Shown here: positions 6,161 through 12,992 of the stretch, one piece after another
Numbering within the stretch: position 1 is the stretch's first letter
How the letters are laid out: every line of letters starts with the position of its first letter
Made by a program: the position numbers and the translations under genes
NCBI GenBank assembly: GCA_964400785.1
Contig: CAYNWB010000056.1
Coordinates: 1 to 12,992 of the forward strand
Length of the DNA: 12,992 nucleotides
Direction of reading: 5' to 3'
From: CAVQGZ01 sp964400785
GTDB lineage: Bacteria; Actinomycetota; Actinomycetes; Jiangellales; Jiangellaceae
The notes under the pieces: model-generated
Told to the model about the DNA's origin: nothing
The model's database searches: none
Seen by the model: only the letters and a program-made list of their open reading frames with translations

Positions 6161-8263
6161 GTGAGCGCAGCACCGTCGCAGGCCCGTGCCGAGCACGCGG
6201 CGCTGGTCGAGCAGGTCAACGAGCACCGACACCGCTACTACGTGCTGGATGCCCCGACGATCAGCGACGGTGAGTTCGACGCGCTGTTCGCCCGGCTGCA
6301 GGGCCTGGAGGAGCAGTGGCCGGCGCTGCGCACGCCCGACTCGCCGACGCAGCAGGTGGCGGGACCGGTGGCGGGCACACCGTTCGCGGCGGTGACGCAT
6401 GTCGAGCCGATGCTCAGCCTGGACAACGCCTTCGACGCCGAGCAGCTGGCGGCCTGGGCGGCACGGGTGGAGCGAGAGCTCGGTGCCGACGAGGCGGCCG
6501 CGGTGCGCTACCTGTGCGAGGTGAAGGTCGACGGGCTGGCGGTGAACCTCACCTACGAGGGTGGGCGTCTGGTGCGGGCAGCGACGCGGGGGGACGGCCG
6601 TACGGGTGAGGACGTGACGGCGAACGTGCGCACCCTGCGCACGGTTCCCGTCGTGCTCGACGCGCAGGGTGGCCGTACGGCCGGGTTCGAGGTGCCGGCG
6701 CTGCTGGAGGTGCGAGGCGAGGTGTACTTCCCCAAGCAGGGATTCGCCGACCTGAACGCAGCCCTGGTCGCCGAGGGCAAGGCGCCGTTCGCGAACCCGC
6801 GCAACACCGCAGCAGGGTCGCTGCGGCAGAAGGACCCCGCGGTGACGGCGTCTCGGCCGCTCCGCATGGTGTGCCACGGCATCGGCGCGGCGCAGGGGTT
6901 CGACCCCGACAGCCAGTCGCTGGCCTACGAGGCGTTGGCGGCGTGGGGGCTGCCGGTCAGCGACCGCGTCCGCGTTGTCGACGACCTGGCCGGGGTGACC
7001 GACTACATCGACTACTACGCCGAGCACCGCCACGACCTCGACCACGAGATCGACGGTGTGGTGGTCAAGGTCGACCAGCGGGCGCTGCAGGCGCGGCTGG
7101 GCACCACGAGCCGGGCGCCGCGCTGGGCAGTCGCCTACAAGTACCCGCCGCAGGAGGTCACCACGAGACTGCTCGACATACGGGTCAACGTCGGGCGCAC
7201 GGGGCGCGTCACGCCGTACGGGGTGATGGAGCCGGTCACGGTGGCCGGGTCGACCGTGGAGTTCGCCACGCTGCACAACGCCGAGGAGGTGGCCCGCAAG
7301 GGCGTGCTCATCGGCGACACCGTCGTGCTTCGCAAGGCCGGCGACGTGATCCCCGAGATCCTGGGACCCGTCGTGGACCTGCGCGACGGCAGCGAGCGGG
7401 CCTTCGTCATGCCCACCGTCTGCCCGGCGTGCGGCACGCCGCTGCGTCCGCAGAAGGCAGGCGACGTCGACCTGCGGTGTCCCAACAGCCGCTCGTGCCC
7501 GGCCCAGCTGCGCGAACGCCTCTTCCACATCGGCTCGCGCAACGCCCTCGACATCGAGGTGCTCGGCTTCGAGGCCGCCGGGGCGCTGCTGGAGGCCGGC
7601 GTGCTGCACGACGAGGGCGGCCTGTTCGACCTGGACGAGCAGGCCCTGCTGGCCGTGCCGCTGTTCACGCGCAAGGACGGTGGGCTCACCGCCAACGGCA
7701 GTCGTCTGCTGGCCAACCTCGCCGAGGCGAAGAGCCGCCCGCTGTGGCGGGTGCTGGTTGCGTTGTCGATCCGCCACGTCGGGCCGACTGCTGCGAGGGC
7801 GCTGGCGGCCACGTTCGGCTCGCTCGACGCTATCGCCACCGCTGCCCACGACGACCTTGCCGCGGTCGAGGGTGTCGGCCCCACCATCGCCGCGGCCGTG
7901 AGCGAGTGGTTCGACGTGGACTGGCATCGCGACGTGGTGGCTCGGTGGCGAGCCGCGGGGGTCAGCCTCGCCGACGCCCACGACGACGCCGTTCGCCCCG
8001 AGCAGACGCTGGCGGGTGCGACCCTCGTGGTCACCGGCACGCTGGCAGGCTTCAGCCGCGACGAGGCCACGCAGGCCATCGTGGCCCGAGGCGGCCGCGC
8101 CGCCGGCTCGGTCAGCCGCAAGACCGACGCCGTCGTCGCCGGAGACAACCCGGGCAGCAAGGCCGACAAGGCGGCCGCGCTCGGTGTCCCCGTCCTCGAC
8201 GAGGAGGCCTTTCGCCACGCCCTGCAGCACGGTCTGCCCGACCGAACGGCTCAGCAGGCGTAG
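6161..8263 (+). CDS. ligA: NAD+-dependent DNA ligase
   Basis: 700 residues from the GTG at 6161. Earlier in-frame starts would run into the MetE-like gene. It seals nicks in replication and repair using NAD+ as AMP donor. Domains in order: domain Ia with HRYYVLDAPTISDGEFD (residues about 24-40), which binds NMN; the nucleotidyltransferase domain with the adenylated lysine in CEVKVDG (Lys122); the OB fold with RTGRVTPYGVMEPV; a four-Cys zinc finger (CPAC through CPNSRSCPAQ); helix-hairpin-helix repeats with VEGVGPTIAAAV; and a C-terminal BRCT domain containing VVTGTLAGFSRDEA and NPGSKADKA. Nothing essential is missing. Its last 13 bases overlap the end of the convergent minus-strand gene. Confidence 0.97.
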   Translation: MSAAPSQARAEHAALVEQVNEHRHRYYVLDAPTISDGEFDALFARLQGLEEQWPALRTPDSPTQQVAGPVAGTPFAAVTHVEPMLSLDNAFDAEQLAAWAARVERELGADEAAAVRYLCEVKVDGLAVNLTYEGGRLVRAATRGDGRTGEDVTANVRTLRTVPVVLDAQGGRTAGFEVPALLEVRGEVYFPKQGFADLNAALVAEGKAPFANPRNTAAGSLRQKDPAVTASRPLRMVCHGIGAAQGFDPDSQSLAYEALAAWGLPVSDRVRVVDDLAGVTDYIDYYAEHRHDLDHEIDGVVVKVDQRALQARLGTTSRAPRWAVAYKYPPQEVTTRLLDIRVNVGRTGRVTPYGVMEPVTVAGSTVEFATLHNAEEVARKGVLIGDTVVLRKAGDVIPEILGPVVDLRDGSERAFVMPTVCPACGTPLRPQKAGDVDLRCPNSRSCPAQLRERLFHIGSRNALDIEVLGFEAAGALLEAGVLHDEGGLFDLDEQALLAVPLFTRKDGGLTANGSRLLANLAEAKSRPLWRVLVALSIRHVGPTAARALAATFGSLDAIATAAHDDLAAVEGVGPTIAAAVSEWFDVDWHRDVVARWRAAGVSLADAHDDAVRPEQTLAGATLVVTGTLAGFSRDEATQAIVARGGRAAGSVSRKTDAVVAGDNPGSKADKAAALGVPVLDEEAFRHALQHGLPDRTAQQA

Positions 8264-8764
8264 CAGGCCAGCTCGACCAGGTTCTGGTCGGGGTCGCGCA
8301 CGTAGAGCGAGGCCATCGGTCCCCGCGCCCCTGTGCGGCGCACCGGGCCGAGCTCCACCGGCACCCCCGCACGCCGCAGGTGCTCCGCCACCTCGTCCAG
8401 CGGCCCGGGGACGACCACGCACAGGTCACCGGAGCCCGGGGTTCGTTCACGGGCCACCGGCGCCGGAGCCGGGTCGTCGACCGCGTGGAGGTTGATCTTG
8501 GTCGCACCCATCTGCACCGCGCGGCGTCCGTTGCCGAAGGTGACCGCACGCATGCCGAGCACGTCGCGGTACCAGCGGACGGTTCGCTCGACGTCACGCA
8601 CCGTCAGCACGACGTGATCGATGCCGAGCGCGGTGCTCGCCCCCTGCCCGGGGCCGGCGACCGTCGTGGTGCTCAAGGTGGCGGCCAGGGTCGCCAGGTA
8701 GCCCAGTCGGGCGACCTCCGACTCGAGCACCTGGGGGTTGCCCTGCCGGCCGATGACGAGGGCG
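8251..8764 (-). CDS. C-terminal part of an ACT-domain protein fused in frame to a VOC/glyoxalase domain
   Basis: This is the 3' part of the minus-strand gene, read from the assembly gap. Translation from ALVIGRQGNPQV through SEVARLGYLATLAATL is the C-terminal end expected for the ACT-domain family of the upstream fragment. It continues without a stop through a small-residue linker (STTTVAGPGQGASTA) into a vicinal-oxygen-chelate domain: GIDHVVLTVRDV, WYRDVLGM, KINLH, TPGSGDLC, and DPDQNLVEL near the end. The likely metal ligands are the His of IDH, the His of INLH and the Glu of NLVEL. It resembles the small VOC proteins called virulence or lactoylglutathione-lyase-like proteins, but the substrate is unknown. 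No ATG/GTG start with a ribosome binding site separates the two parts; only a TTG (8674-8676) lies between. Bases 8758-8764 duplicate 8810-8816, so the true junction is uncertain. Confidence 0.75.
8758..8764. repeat. Left copy of the 7-base direct repeat flanking the gap segment
   Basis: GAGGGCG here is identical to 8810-8816. The two copies bracket a 35-base lower-GC stretch and the N run. Collapsing one copy and everything between (52 bases) restores the ACT-family reading frame exactly. It could be contig overlap or a target-site duplication. Confidence 0.7.
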
Positions 8765-8799
8765 GGTTTCCTGACGGCGTCCGTTTTTGTATGCGGTAT
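8765..8799. other. 35-base lower-GC segment abutting the assembly gap, not part of the gene
   Basis: The stretch begins GGTTTCCTGACGG and ends TTTTTGTATGCGGTAT. It has 18 G/C of 35 (about 51%), far below its neighbours. Read on the minus strand it codes nothing resembling the ACT family, although both flanks do. Possible origins are the end of an insertion sequence whose remainder is lost in the gap, or chimeric or low-quality sequence at a contig end. I do not recognise an insertion-sequence terminus in it. Confidence 0.6.
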
Positions 8800-8809
8800 N
8801 NNNNNNNNN
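8800..8809. other. Assembly gap of 10 Ns
   Basis: Ten consecutive N bases. A round 10 is a common placeholder, so the real distance is unknown. The gap splits the minus-strand ACT-VOC gene. Confidence 0.99.
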
Positions 8810-8816
8810 GAGGGCG
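8810..8816. repeat. Right copy of the 7-base direct repeat flanking the gap segment
   Basis: GAGGGCG is the first sequence after the N run and repeats 8758-8764. On the minus strand it contains the codons for Ala-Leu that also open the fragment on the other side of the gap, so the protein reads Arg-Ala-Leu-Val-Ile-Gly through the join. Confidence 0.7.
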
Positions 8817-9364
8817 CGGTCCCGGCCCGCCAGAGGGGCGGCCGCCAGCACGGCGTCCTGCCAGCCGGGGGGTGCCCAGGACGGGTCGGCATCGAGCAGC
8901 GTCGTGCTGCCCAGCGGCGACCACGGCACGACGAAGCCGTCGTCCTCCGGGGCCCCGATGCTGCGGTGCTCGACCCGCGCCCGTCCGCCCGAGCCGTCGA
9001 CGACGACGCCCCAGGCGAGTCGGAACAGGTCGGGCACGGCCGATGCCAGCACCTGCTCTGCCGCGGCAGGCTTCTCGGCCATCAGCTCGACCACCTCGAG
9101 GTCGCGTCCCAGCGGGGCACCTGCCGGGTAGGGCGTGACGAACGACACCGTGACGCCGGGCACCGCGGTGCAGGCGCTGACGGCGGTGTCGGGCATGCTC
9201 CCGTCGGGCAGGTCGATCACGATGTCGTCCACCGCCGTGCCTGCCGCGGTGTGCTCGACCACGTCCAGCGCCAGGATGTCGACGCCCGCTGCGCCGAGGG
9301 CTGTGGCGATGGCGCCGAGGCTTCCCGGCCTGTCGGTGAGGTGCAGGCGAAGCAGGTAGGGCAT
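8810..9364 (-). CDS. N-terminal part of an ACT-domain protein, interrupted by the assembly gap
   Basis: 185 codons from the ATG at 9364 to the gap. Residues 1 to about 70 form an ACT domain: MPYLLRLHLTDRPGSLG, ALGAAGVDILALDVVE and DDIVIDLP, the beta-alpha-beta fold that usually binds an amino acid or similar small ligand. The rest, to AAPLAGRDRAL, resembles the C-terminal region of the M. tuberculosis protein encoded between ligA and gatC, which has the same ACT start. The missing tail (VIGRQGNP through the SEVARLGYLA helix) lies on the other side of the gap, in a different frame because 52 extra bases are present. Joining the repeat copies gives one protein of about 353 residues including the VOC domain. 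An in-frame GTG at 9397 is possible but would add non-family sequence. No clear ribosome binding site is visible. No enzymatic role is known to me; ligand-sensing is an inference from the domain. Confidence 0.8.
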
Positions 9365-9427
9365 GGCGTCATGGTGCCGCAGGCGTGTGTCCAACACATG
9401 TCTGCCGGCGGGTGCGTGCGGCGCGCC

Positions 9428-9433
9428 TAGGAT
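9428..9433 (+). promoter_or_regulatory. Putative -10 element for gatCAB
   Basis: TAGGAT matches TANNNT and would start transcription near 9440, about 29 bases before the gatC ATG. No good -35 is visible at the usual distance. It lies in the 104-base divergent region between the minus-strand ACT gene and gatC. The same region holds a small palindrome, TGTGT-CCA-ACACA (9386-9398), which could be a regulator site or chance. Confidence 0.4.
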
Positions 9434-9468
9434 GGGCGGGCACGTCGCACCCTGATCGAACGGACACC

Positions 9469-9768
9469 ATGACTGCGATCACCCCCGACGAGGTCGCCCA
9501 CCTGGCTCGCCTGGCCCGTCTGGACCTCGAGGCGGACGAGCTCGACCACCTCGCCGGACAGCTGGACGTGATCCTGACGGCCGTCGCCGAGGTCTCCGGT
9601 GTCGCGGCGGCCGACGTCCCTCCGACCAGCCACCCTCTGCCCCTGACCAACGTGACGCGCCCGGACGTCGTGGCTGCCTGCCTCACACCGACCGAAGCCC
9701 TCGGTGGGGCCCCTGCCGCCGAGGACCAGCGCTTCCGCGTCCCCCGGATCCTGGACGAGGAGGTCTGA
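9469..9768 (+). CDS. gatC: Aspartyl/glutamyl-tRNA amidotransferase subunit C
   Basis: 99 residues, the normal GatC length, from the ATG at 9469. A longer open frame starting at 9385 adds residues unlike the family. GatC is the small belt-like subunit that holds GatA and GatB together in the complex converting Glu-tRNA(Gln) and Asp-tRNA(Asn) to the amidated forms. Family marks are the start ITPDEVAHLARLARLDL, the central DVILTAVAEVSGV helix and the ending RVPRILDEEV. The Shine-Dalgarno is weak (only GGAC nearby). gatA begins 2 bases after its stop, and the gatA ribosome binding site GAGGAGG lies inside the last gatC codons. Confidence 0.95.
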   Translation: MTAITPDEVAHLARLARLDLEADELDHLAGQLDVILTAVAEVSGVAAADVPPTSHPLPLTNVTRPDVVAACLTPTEALGGAPAAEDQRFRVPRILDEEV

Positions 9769-9770
9769 GC

Positions 9771-11291
9771 GTGACCGACGACCTGGTGCGTCGGTCAGCG
9801 GCTGAGCTGGCCCGCATGATGCAGCGGGGTGAGGTGAGCGCCCTCGAGGTGACGCAGGCACACCTGGAGCGGATCGAGGCCGCGGAGGGCGTGGTGAACG
9901 CCTTCGTGCACGTCGACCACGAGGGGTCCCTGGCCGCCGCGAGAGCGGTGGACGCCCGGCGGTCGGCCGGGCAGGTGCTCGGCCCCCTCGCCGGCGTGCC
10001 GATCGCGGTCAAGGACGTGATCACCACCGTGGGCATGCCCACCACCTGCGGGTCGCGGATGCTCGAGGGCTGGGTGCCGCCCTACGACGCGACCCTGGTC
10101 GAGCGGCTCAAGCAGGCCGGCATGGTGATCCTCGGCAAGACCAACATGGACGAGTTCGCGATGGGCTCCTCGACGGAGAACTCCGCGTTCGGCCCGACGC
10201 ACAACCCGTGGGACACCAGCCGGATCCCCGGCGGCAGCGGTGGCGGGTCGGCCGCGGCACTGGCTGCGTTCGAGGCGCCGCTGGCGATCGGCACCGACAC
10301 CGGGGGGTCGATCCGCCAGCCTGCCGCCGTCACCGGCACGGTCGGGGTCAAGCCCACCTACGGCGGGGTCAGCAGGTACGGCCTGGTCGCCTTCTCGTCC
10401 TCGCTGGACCAGGCAGGGCCCGCCGCGCGCACCGTGCTCGACACGGCGCTGCTCCACGCCGTGATCGCAGGCCACGACCCGCGCGACTCCACCTCGATCG
10501 ACGCCCCCGTCCCCGACGTGGTGGCCGCGGTGCGGCAGGGCGCCGAGCCGGACGGCGTGCAGGGCATGCGAGTCGGGGTCGTGCGTGAGCTCGGGGGAGA
10601 GGGATACCAGCCGGGTGTCCAGGCCCGGTTCGACGAGGCAGTCGCCCTGCTTGCGGCGCGCGGGGCGCAGGTCGTCGAGATCTCGTGCCCGTCCTTCGTC
10701 TACGCGCTGCCCGCCTACTACCTGATCGCGCCGAGCGAGTGCTCGTCGAACCTCGCGCGCTTCGACGGCATGCGCTACGGCCTGCGGGTCGGTGACGACG
10801 GGTCGCTCTCGGCGGAGCAGGTGATGGCCCGCACACGCGGCGTCGGCTTCGGGGCCGAGGTCAAGCGGCGCATCATGATCGGCACGTACGCCCTGTCCAG
10901 CGGGTACTACGACGCCTACTACGGGCAGGCGCAGAAGGTGCGCACGCTGATCAGCCGTGACGTCGAGGCCGCCTTCGGGCAGGTCGACGTGCTCGTCTCG
11001 CCCACCACCCCGACGACGGCCTTCCCGATCGGCGAGCGGGTGGACGACCCGCTGGCGATGTACAAGGCTGACCTGTGCACGATCCCGGCGAACCTCGCCG
11101 GGATCGCCGCAGGGTCGTTCCCGTGCGGGCTCGCCGCCGAGGACGACCTTCCCGTGGGGTTCCACGTCATGGCACCCGCCCTGGCCGACGACCGGCTCTA
11201 CCGGGTGGGCGCCGCCCTCGAGGCGGCCCTGGCCACCTCGTGGCACGGCCCCTTGACCGCGCTCGTCCCCGACCTGGAGGTACCCGCATGA
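9771..11291 (+). CDS. gatA: Aspartyl/glutamyl-tRNA amidotransferase subunit A
   Basis: 506 residues from a GTG preceded by GAGGAGG (9757-9763). It is the amidase subunit, hydrolysing glutamine to supply ammonia to GatB. The amidase-signature triad is intact: Lys81 in GVPIAVKD, cis-Ser156 in PGGSGGGSAAA, and nucleophile Ser180 in DTGGSIRQPA. The 24-residue spacing between the serines matches the characterised enzyme. The second Ser of the usual GGSSGGS is Gly here, which I recall also in mycobacterial GatA and which is not catalytic. The C-terminal region includes the GSFPCGLAAEDDLPVGFHVMAP stretch typical of GatA. It overlaps the following small gene by ATGA. Confidence 0.97.
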   Translation: MTDDLVRRSAAELARMMQRGEVSALEVTQAHLERIEAAEGVVNAFVHVDHEGSLAAARAVDARRSAGQVLGPLAGVPIAVKDVITTVGMPTTCGSRMLEGWVPPYDATLVERLKQAGMVILGKTNMDEFAMGSSTENSAFGPTHNPWDTSRIPGGSGGGSAAALAAFEAPLAIGTDTGGSIRQPAAVTGTVGVKPTYGGVSRYGLVAFSSSLDQAGPAARTVLDTALLHAVIAGHDPRDSTSIDAPVPDVVAAVRQGAEPDGVQGMRVGVVRELGGEGYQPGVQARFDEAVALLAARGAQVVEISCPSFVYALPAYYLIAPSECSSNLARFDGMRYGLRVGDDGSLSAEQVMARTRGVGFGAEVKRRIMIGTYALSSGYYDAYYGQAQKVRTLISRDVEAAFGQVDVLVSPTTPTTAFPIGERVDDPLAMYKADLCTIPANLAGIAAGSFPCGLAAEDDLPVGFHVMAPALADDRLYRVGAALEAALATSWHGPLTALVPDLEVPA

Positions 11292-11521
11292 GACTCGGCA
11301 AGCTCGACACCCAGGACGCCCTGAAGATCGCCAGCACCGCTTTCGCCGTGTACTCGGTGATCAAGACGGTGCACGATGCACGCAACGACGACGACGGCCT
11401 GCAGCTGATGGAGGGACTGCTGCGGGGGGCGACGCTGACGCTGAGCGTCATCATCCTGATCCGCAACCTGCGCCACGCCGACGACCCGGCGCTCGACAGC
11501 GCGGAGGGCGTGCCGGCGTGA
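11288..11521 (+). CDS. Small protein of unknown function between gatA and gatB
   Basis: 77 residues. The ATG at 11288 overlaps the gatA stop (ATGA) and follows GGAGG (11276-11280) by 7 bases. Its own stop overlaps the gatB GTG (GTGA), so expression is coupled on both sides. Residues about 10-28 are mildly hydrophobic (ALKIASTAFAVYSVIKTV), then a DDD turn, then a second hydrophobic stretch, about 49-58 (TLTLSVIILI), followed by basic residues. One weak membrane segment or an amphipathic helical hairpin is possible. The tail (residues about 63-77) is acidic and Ala-rich. I do not recognise a family. The coupling suggests a role with, or at least constant co-production with, the amidotransferase, but that is inference. 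Confidence 0.8.
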   Translation: MRLGKLDTQDALKIASTAFAVYSVIKTVHDARNDDDGLQLMEGLLRGATLTLSVIILIRNLRHADDPALDSAEGVPA

Positions 11522-12992
11522 CCACGTCGGCACCAGCGCTGATGGCCTACGACGAGGTCGTCGGCGCGTTCGACCCGGTGCTGGGTCTGGAGGTGCACGT
11601 CGAGCTGTCGACGGCCACCAAGATGTTCTGTGGCTGCCCGACCGACTTCGGCGCCGCCCCCAACACCCAGGTCTGCCCGGTGTGCCTGGGCCTGCCCGGG
11701 TCGCTCCCGGTGGTCAACGAGGCCGCTGTGGAGGCTGCTGTGCGCATCGGACTCGCGCTGAACTGCTCCATCGCGCCCTGGGGTCGCTTCGCCCGCAAGA
11801 ACTACTTCTACCCGGACATGCCCAAGGACTTCCAGATCAGCCAGTACGACGAGCCGATCGCCGTCGACGGCCACCTCGACCTGGACGTGCCCACCGACGA
11901 CGGCCCGCGCACCGTGCGCGTGCTGATCGAGCGGGTGCACATGGAGGAGGACACCGGCAAGACCCTGCACGTCGGCGGCGCGACAGGGCGGATCCACGGT
12001 GCGGACTACTCGCTGGTCGACTACAACCGCGCCGGCATCCCGCTCATGGAGATCGTGACCAAGCCGATCGAGGGCAGCGGCGCCTTGGCTCCCACCGTGG
12101 CTCGTGCCTACGTCACCGAGCTGCGCGACATCGTCCGGGGGCTCGGGGTGTCCGACGTCCGGATGGAGCAGGGCTCGCTGCGCTGCGACGTCAACGTGTC
12201 GCTGCGGCCCTCGCCGGACGCGCCGTACGGCACCCGCAGCGAGACCAAGAACGTCAACTCCCTGCGGTCGGTGGAGCGGGCGGTCACCTACGAGATGCGG
12301 CGCCAGGCCGCCCTGCTGACGTCGGGTGGACGCGTGGTTCAGGAGACGCGGCACTGGCACGAGGACACCGGCCTGACCACGTCGGGGCGGTCGAAGGAGC
12401 AGGCCGAGGACTACCGCTACTTCCCCGAGCCCGACCTGGTTCCGGTGGCACCCGACCCCGAGTGGATCGAGCGGCTGCGTGCCGCGCTGCCGGAGCAGCC
12501 GAGCCGGCACCGGCGACGCCTGCAGACCGAGTGGGGCCTGTCCGACCTCGAGATGCGCGACGTGGTCAACGCCGGAGCGGTGGCGATGGTCGAGCAGACC
12601 GTGGCGGCAGGGGCGTCGCCGGCCGCGGCGAAGAAGTGGTGGCTGGGCGAGGTGGCCCGCCGGGCCAACGAGGCCGGGGTCGAGCTCGACGAGGCCGGCA
12701 TCACCCCGGCCGAGGTCGCCCACGTCCAGGCCCTTGTCGACGCGGGGACGCTCACCGACAAGATGGCCCGGGCGGTGATCGAGGGAGTGACCGCCGGGGA
12801 GGGCACGCCCGAGCAGGTCGTGGCCGCGCGCGGGCTCGGGGTGGTGTCCGACGACTCGGCCCTGCAGGACGCGGTCGACCGGGCGATCGCCGCGCAACCT
12901 GAGGTCGCCGCGAAGATCCGCGCCGGCAAGGTGAACGCCGTGGGGGCCCTCATCGGGTCGGTGATGAAAGACCTGCGCGGGCAGGCCGACGC
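11518..12992 (+). CDS. gatB: Aspartyl/glutamyl-tRNA amidotransferase subunit B (3' end beyond the window)
   Basis: 491 complete codons are visible from the GTG at 11518, which follows GGAGGG (11503-11508) by 9 bases. An in-frame ATG at 11542 is an alternative. GatB phosphorylates the mischarged Glu or Asp on tRNA with ATP and completes amidation using ammonia from GatA. Marks: GLEVHVEL near the start; zinc cysteines 38, 40, 53 and 56 (FCGC and CPVC); FYPDMPKDFQISQYDEPI; the HMEEDTGKT and DYNRAGIPLMEIVT segments; and SETKNVNS. The C-terminal tRNA-binding YqeY-like tail ends at VMKDLRGQADA, so only about 10-15 codons are probably missing. The frame is uninterrupted. Confidence 0.96.
   Translation, partial: MTTSAPALMAYDEVVGAFDPVLGLEVHVELSTATKMFCGCPTDFGAAPNTQVCPVCLGLPGSLPVVNEAAVEAAVRIGLALNCSIAPWGRFARKNYFYPDMPKDFQISQYDEPIAVDGHLDLDVPTDDGPRTVRVLIERVHMEEDTGKTLHVGGATGRIHGADYSLVDYNRAGIPLMEIVTKPIEGSGALAPTVARAYVTELRDIVRGLGVSDVRMEQGSLRCDVNVSLRPSPDAPYGTRSETKNVNSLRSVERAVTYEMRRQAALLTSGGRVVQETRHWHEDTGLTTSGRSKEQAEDYRYFPEPDLVPVAPDPEWIERLRAALPEQPSRHRRRLQTEWGLSDLEMRDVVNAGAVAMVEQTVAAGASPAAAKKWWLGEVARRANEAGVELDEAGITPAEVAHVQALVDAGTLTDKMARAVIEGVTAGEGTPEQVVAARGLGVVSDDSALQDAVDRAIAAQPEVAAKIRAGKVNAVGALIGSVMKDLRGQAD

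Noticed and set aside
6161..6163. A longer LigA starting upstream in the frame open from 5954
   Set aside because: The extra residues overlap the MetE-like gene and resemble shadow translation. The family-like sequence begins just after the GTG at 6161.
8674..8676. TTG as the start of a separate VOC gene
   Set aside because: No ribosome binding site precedes it, and the linker reads naturally as part of one chain. It is kept only as the alternative to fusion.
8781..8799. ATGCGGTAT next to the gap looked like cloning-vector sequence
   Set aside because: The match is only 9 bases and the surrounding bases do not agree with what I remember of pUC-type vectors. It is too short to call contamination.
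10236..10247. GatA signature reads GGSGGGS in place of GGSSGGS, suggesting a lost catalytic serine
   Set aside because: The catalytic cis-serine is the first Ser, which is kept (Ser156), as are Lys81 and Ser180. I recall the same Gly substitution in mycobacterial GatA, so it is ordinary.
1..12992. CRISPR arrays, tRNA or rRNA genes, toxin-antitoxin or phage-defence genes
   Set aside because: No regularly spaced repeats, cloverleaf candidates or recognisable defence proteins were seen on either strand. The gene content is conserved housekeeping apart from the features listed.

Overview
The window looks like chromosomal housekeeping DNA from a high-GC actinobacterium (Actinomycetota). Composition is very GC-rich with strong G/C preference at third codon positions. 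Starts are often GTG, coding is dense with ATGA/GTGA stop-start overlaps, and several promoters sit almost on the start codon. The gene order etfB-etfA, cysteine desulfurase, mnmA, MetE-like, ligA, ACT-domain gene, gatC-gatA-gatB resembles the etfBA/iscS/trmU/ligA/gatCAB neighbourhood of Mycobacterium tuberculosis as I remember it. I cannot assign a genus.

Layout, left to right. (1) Positions 1-832 hold a large hairpin, then a secreted protein of unknown function with a His/Asp/Gly-rich repeat tail, closed by a good hairpin terminator. (2) Positions 928-2824 hold a promoter with a palindromic putative operator, then etfB and etfA (electron transfer flavoprotein), closed by a compact hairpin. 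(3) Positions 2841-6150 form a tight operon of cysteine desulfurase, mnmA (tRNA 2-thiouridylase) and a MetE-core protein. The first two probably form a sulfur relay to tRNA. (4) ligA (NAD+-dependent DNA ligase) starts with a GTG immediately downstream of a -10-like hexamer that overlaps the previous stop codon. (5) On the minus strand, converging on ligA and overlapping its stop, lies an ACT-domain gene apparently fused in frame to a VOC/glyoxalase domain. This gene is interrupted by a 10-N assembly gap. (6) Positions 9428-12992 hold the tRNA-dependent amidotransferase genes gatC, gatA and gatB, with a small 77-residue protein between gatA and gatB. gatB runs off the right edge by what are probably only a few codons.

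The gap is the most interesting local signal. The 7 bases GAGGGCG occur immediately before a 35-base lower-GC stretch plus the N run, and again immediately after the Ns. Joining the two copies restores one continuous ACT-family reading frame. Either the 35 bases are a contig-end artefact, or a mobile element (collapsed into the gap) has inserted with a target duplication.

I found no CRISPR array, tRNA, rRNA, defence island or clearly new biological system. The candidates for a second look are the gap junction, the ACT-VOC fusion, the putative etf operator and the His/Asp-repeat secreted protein.
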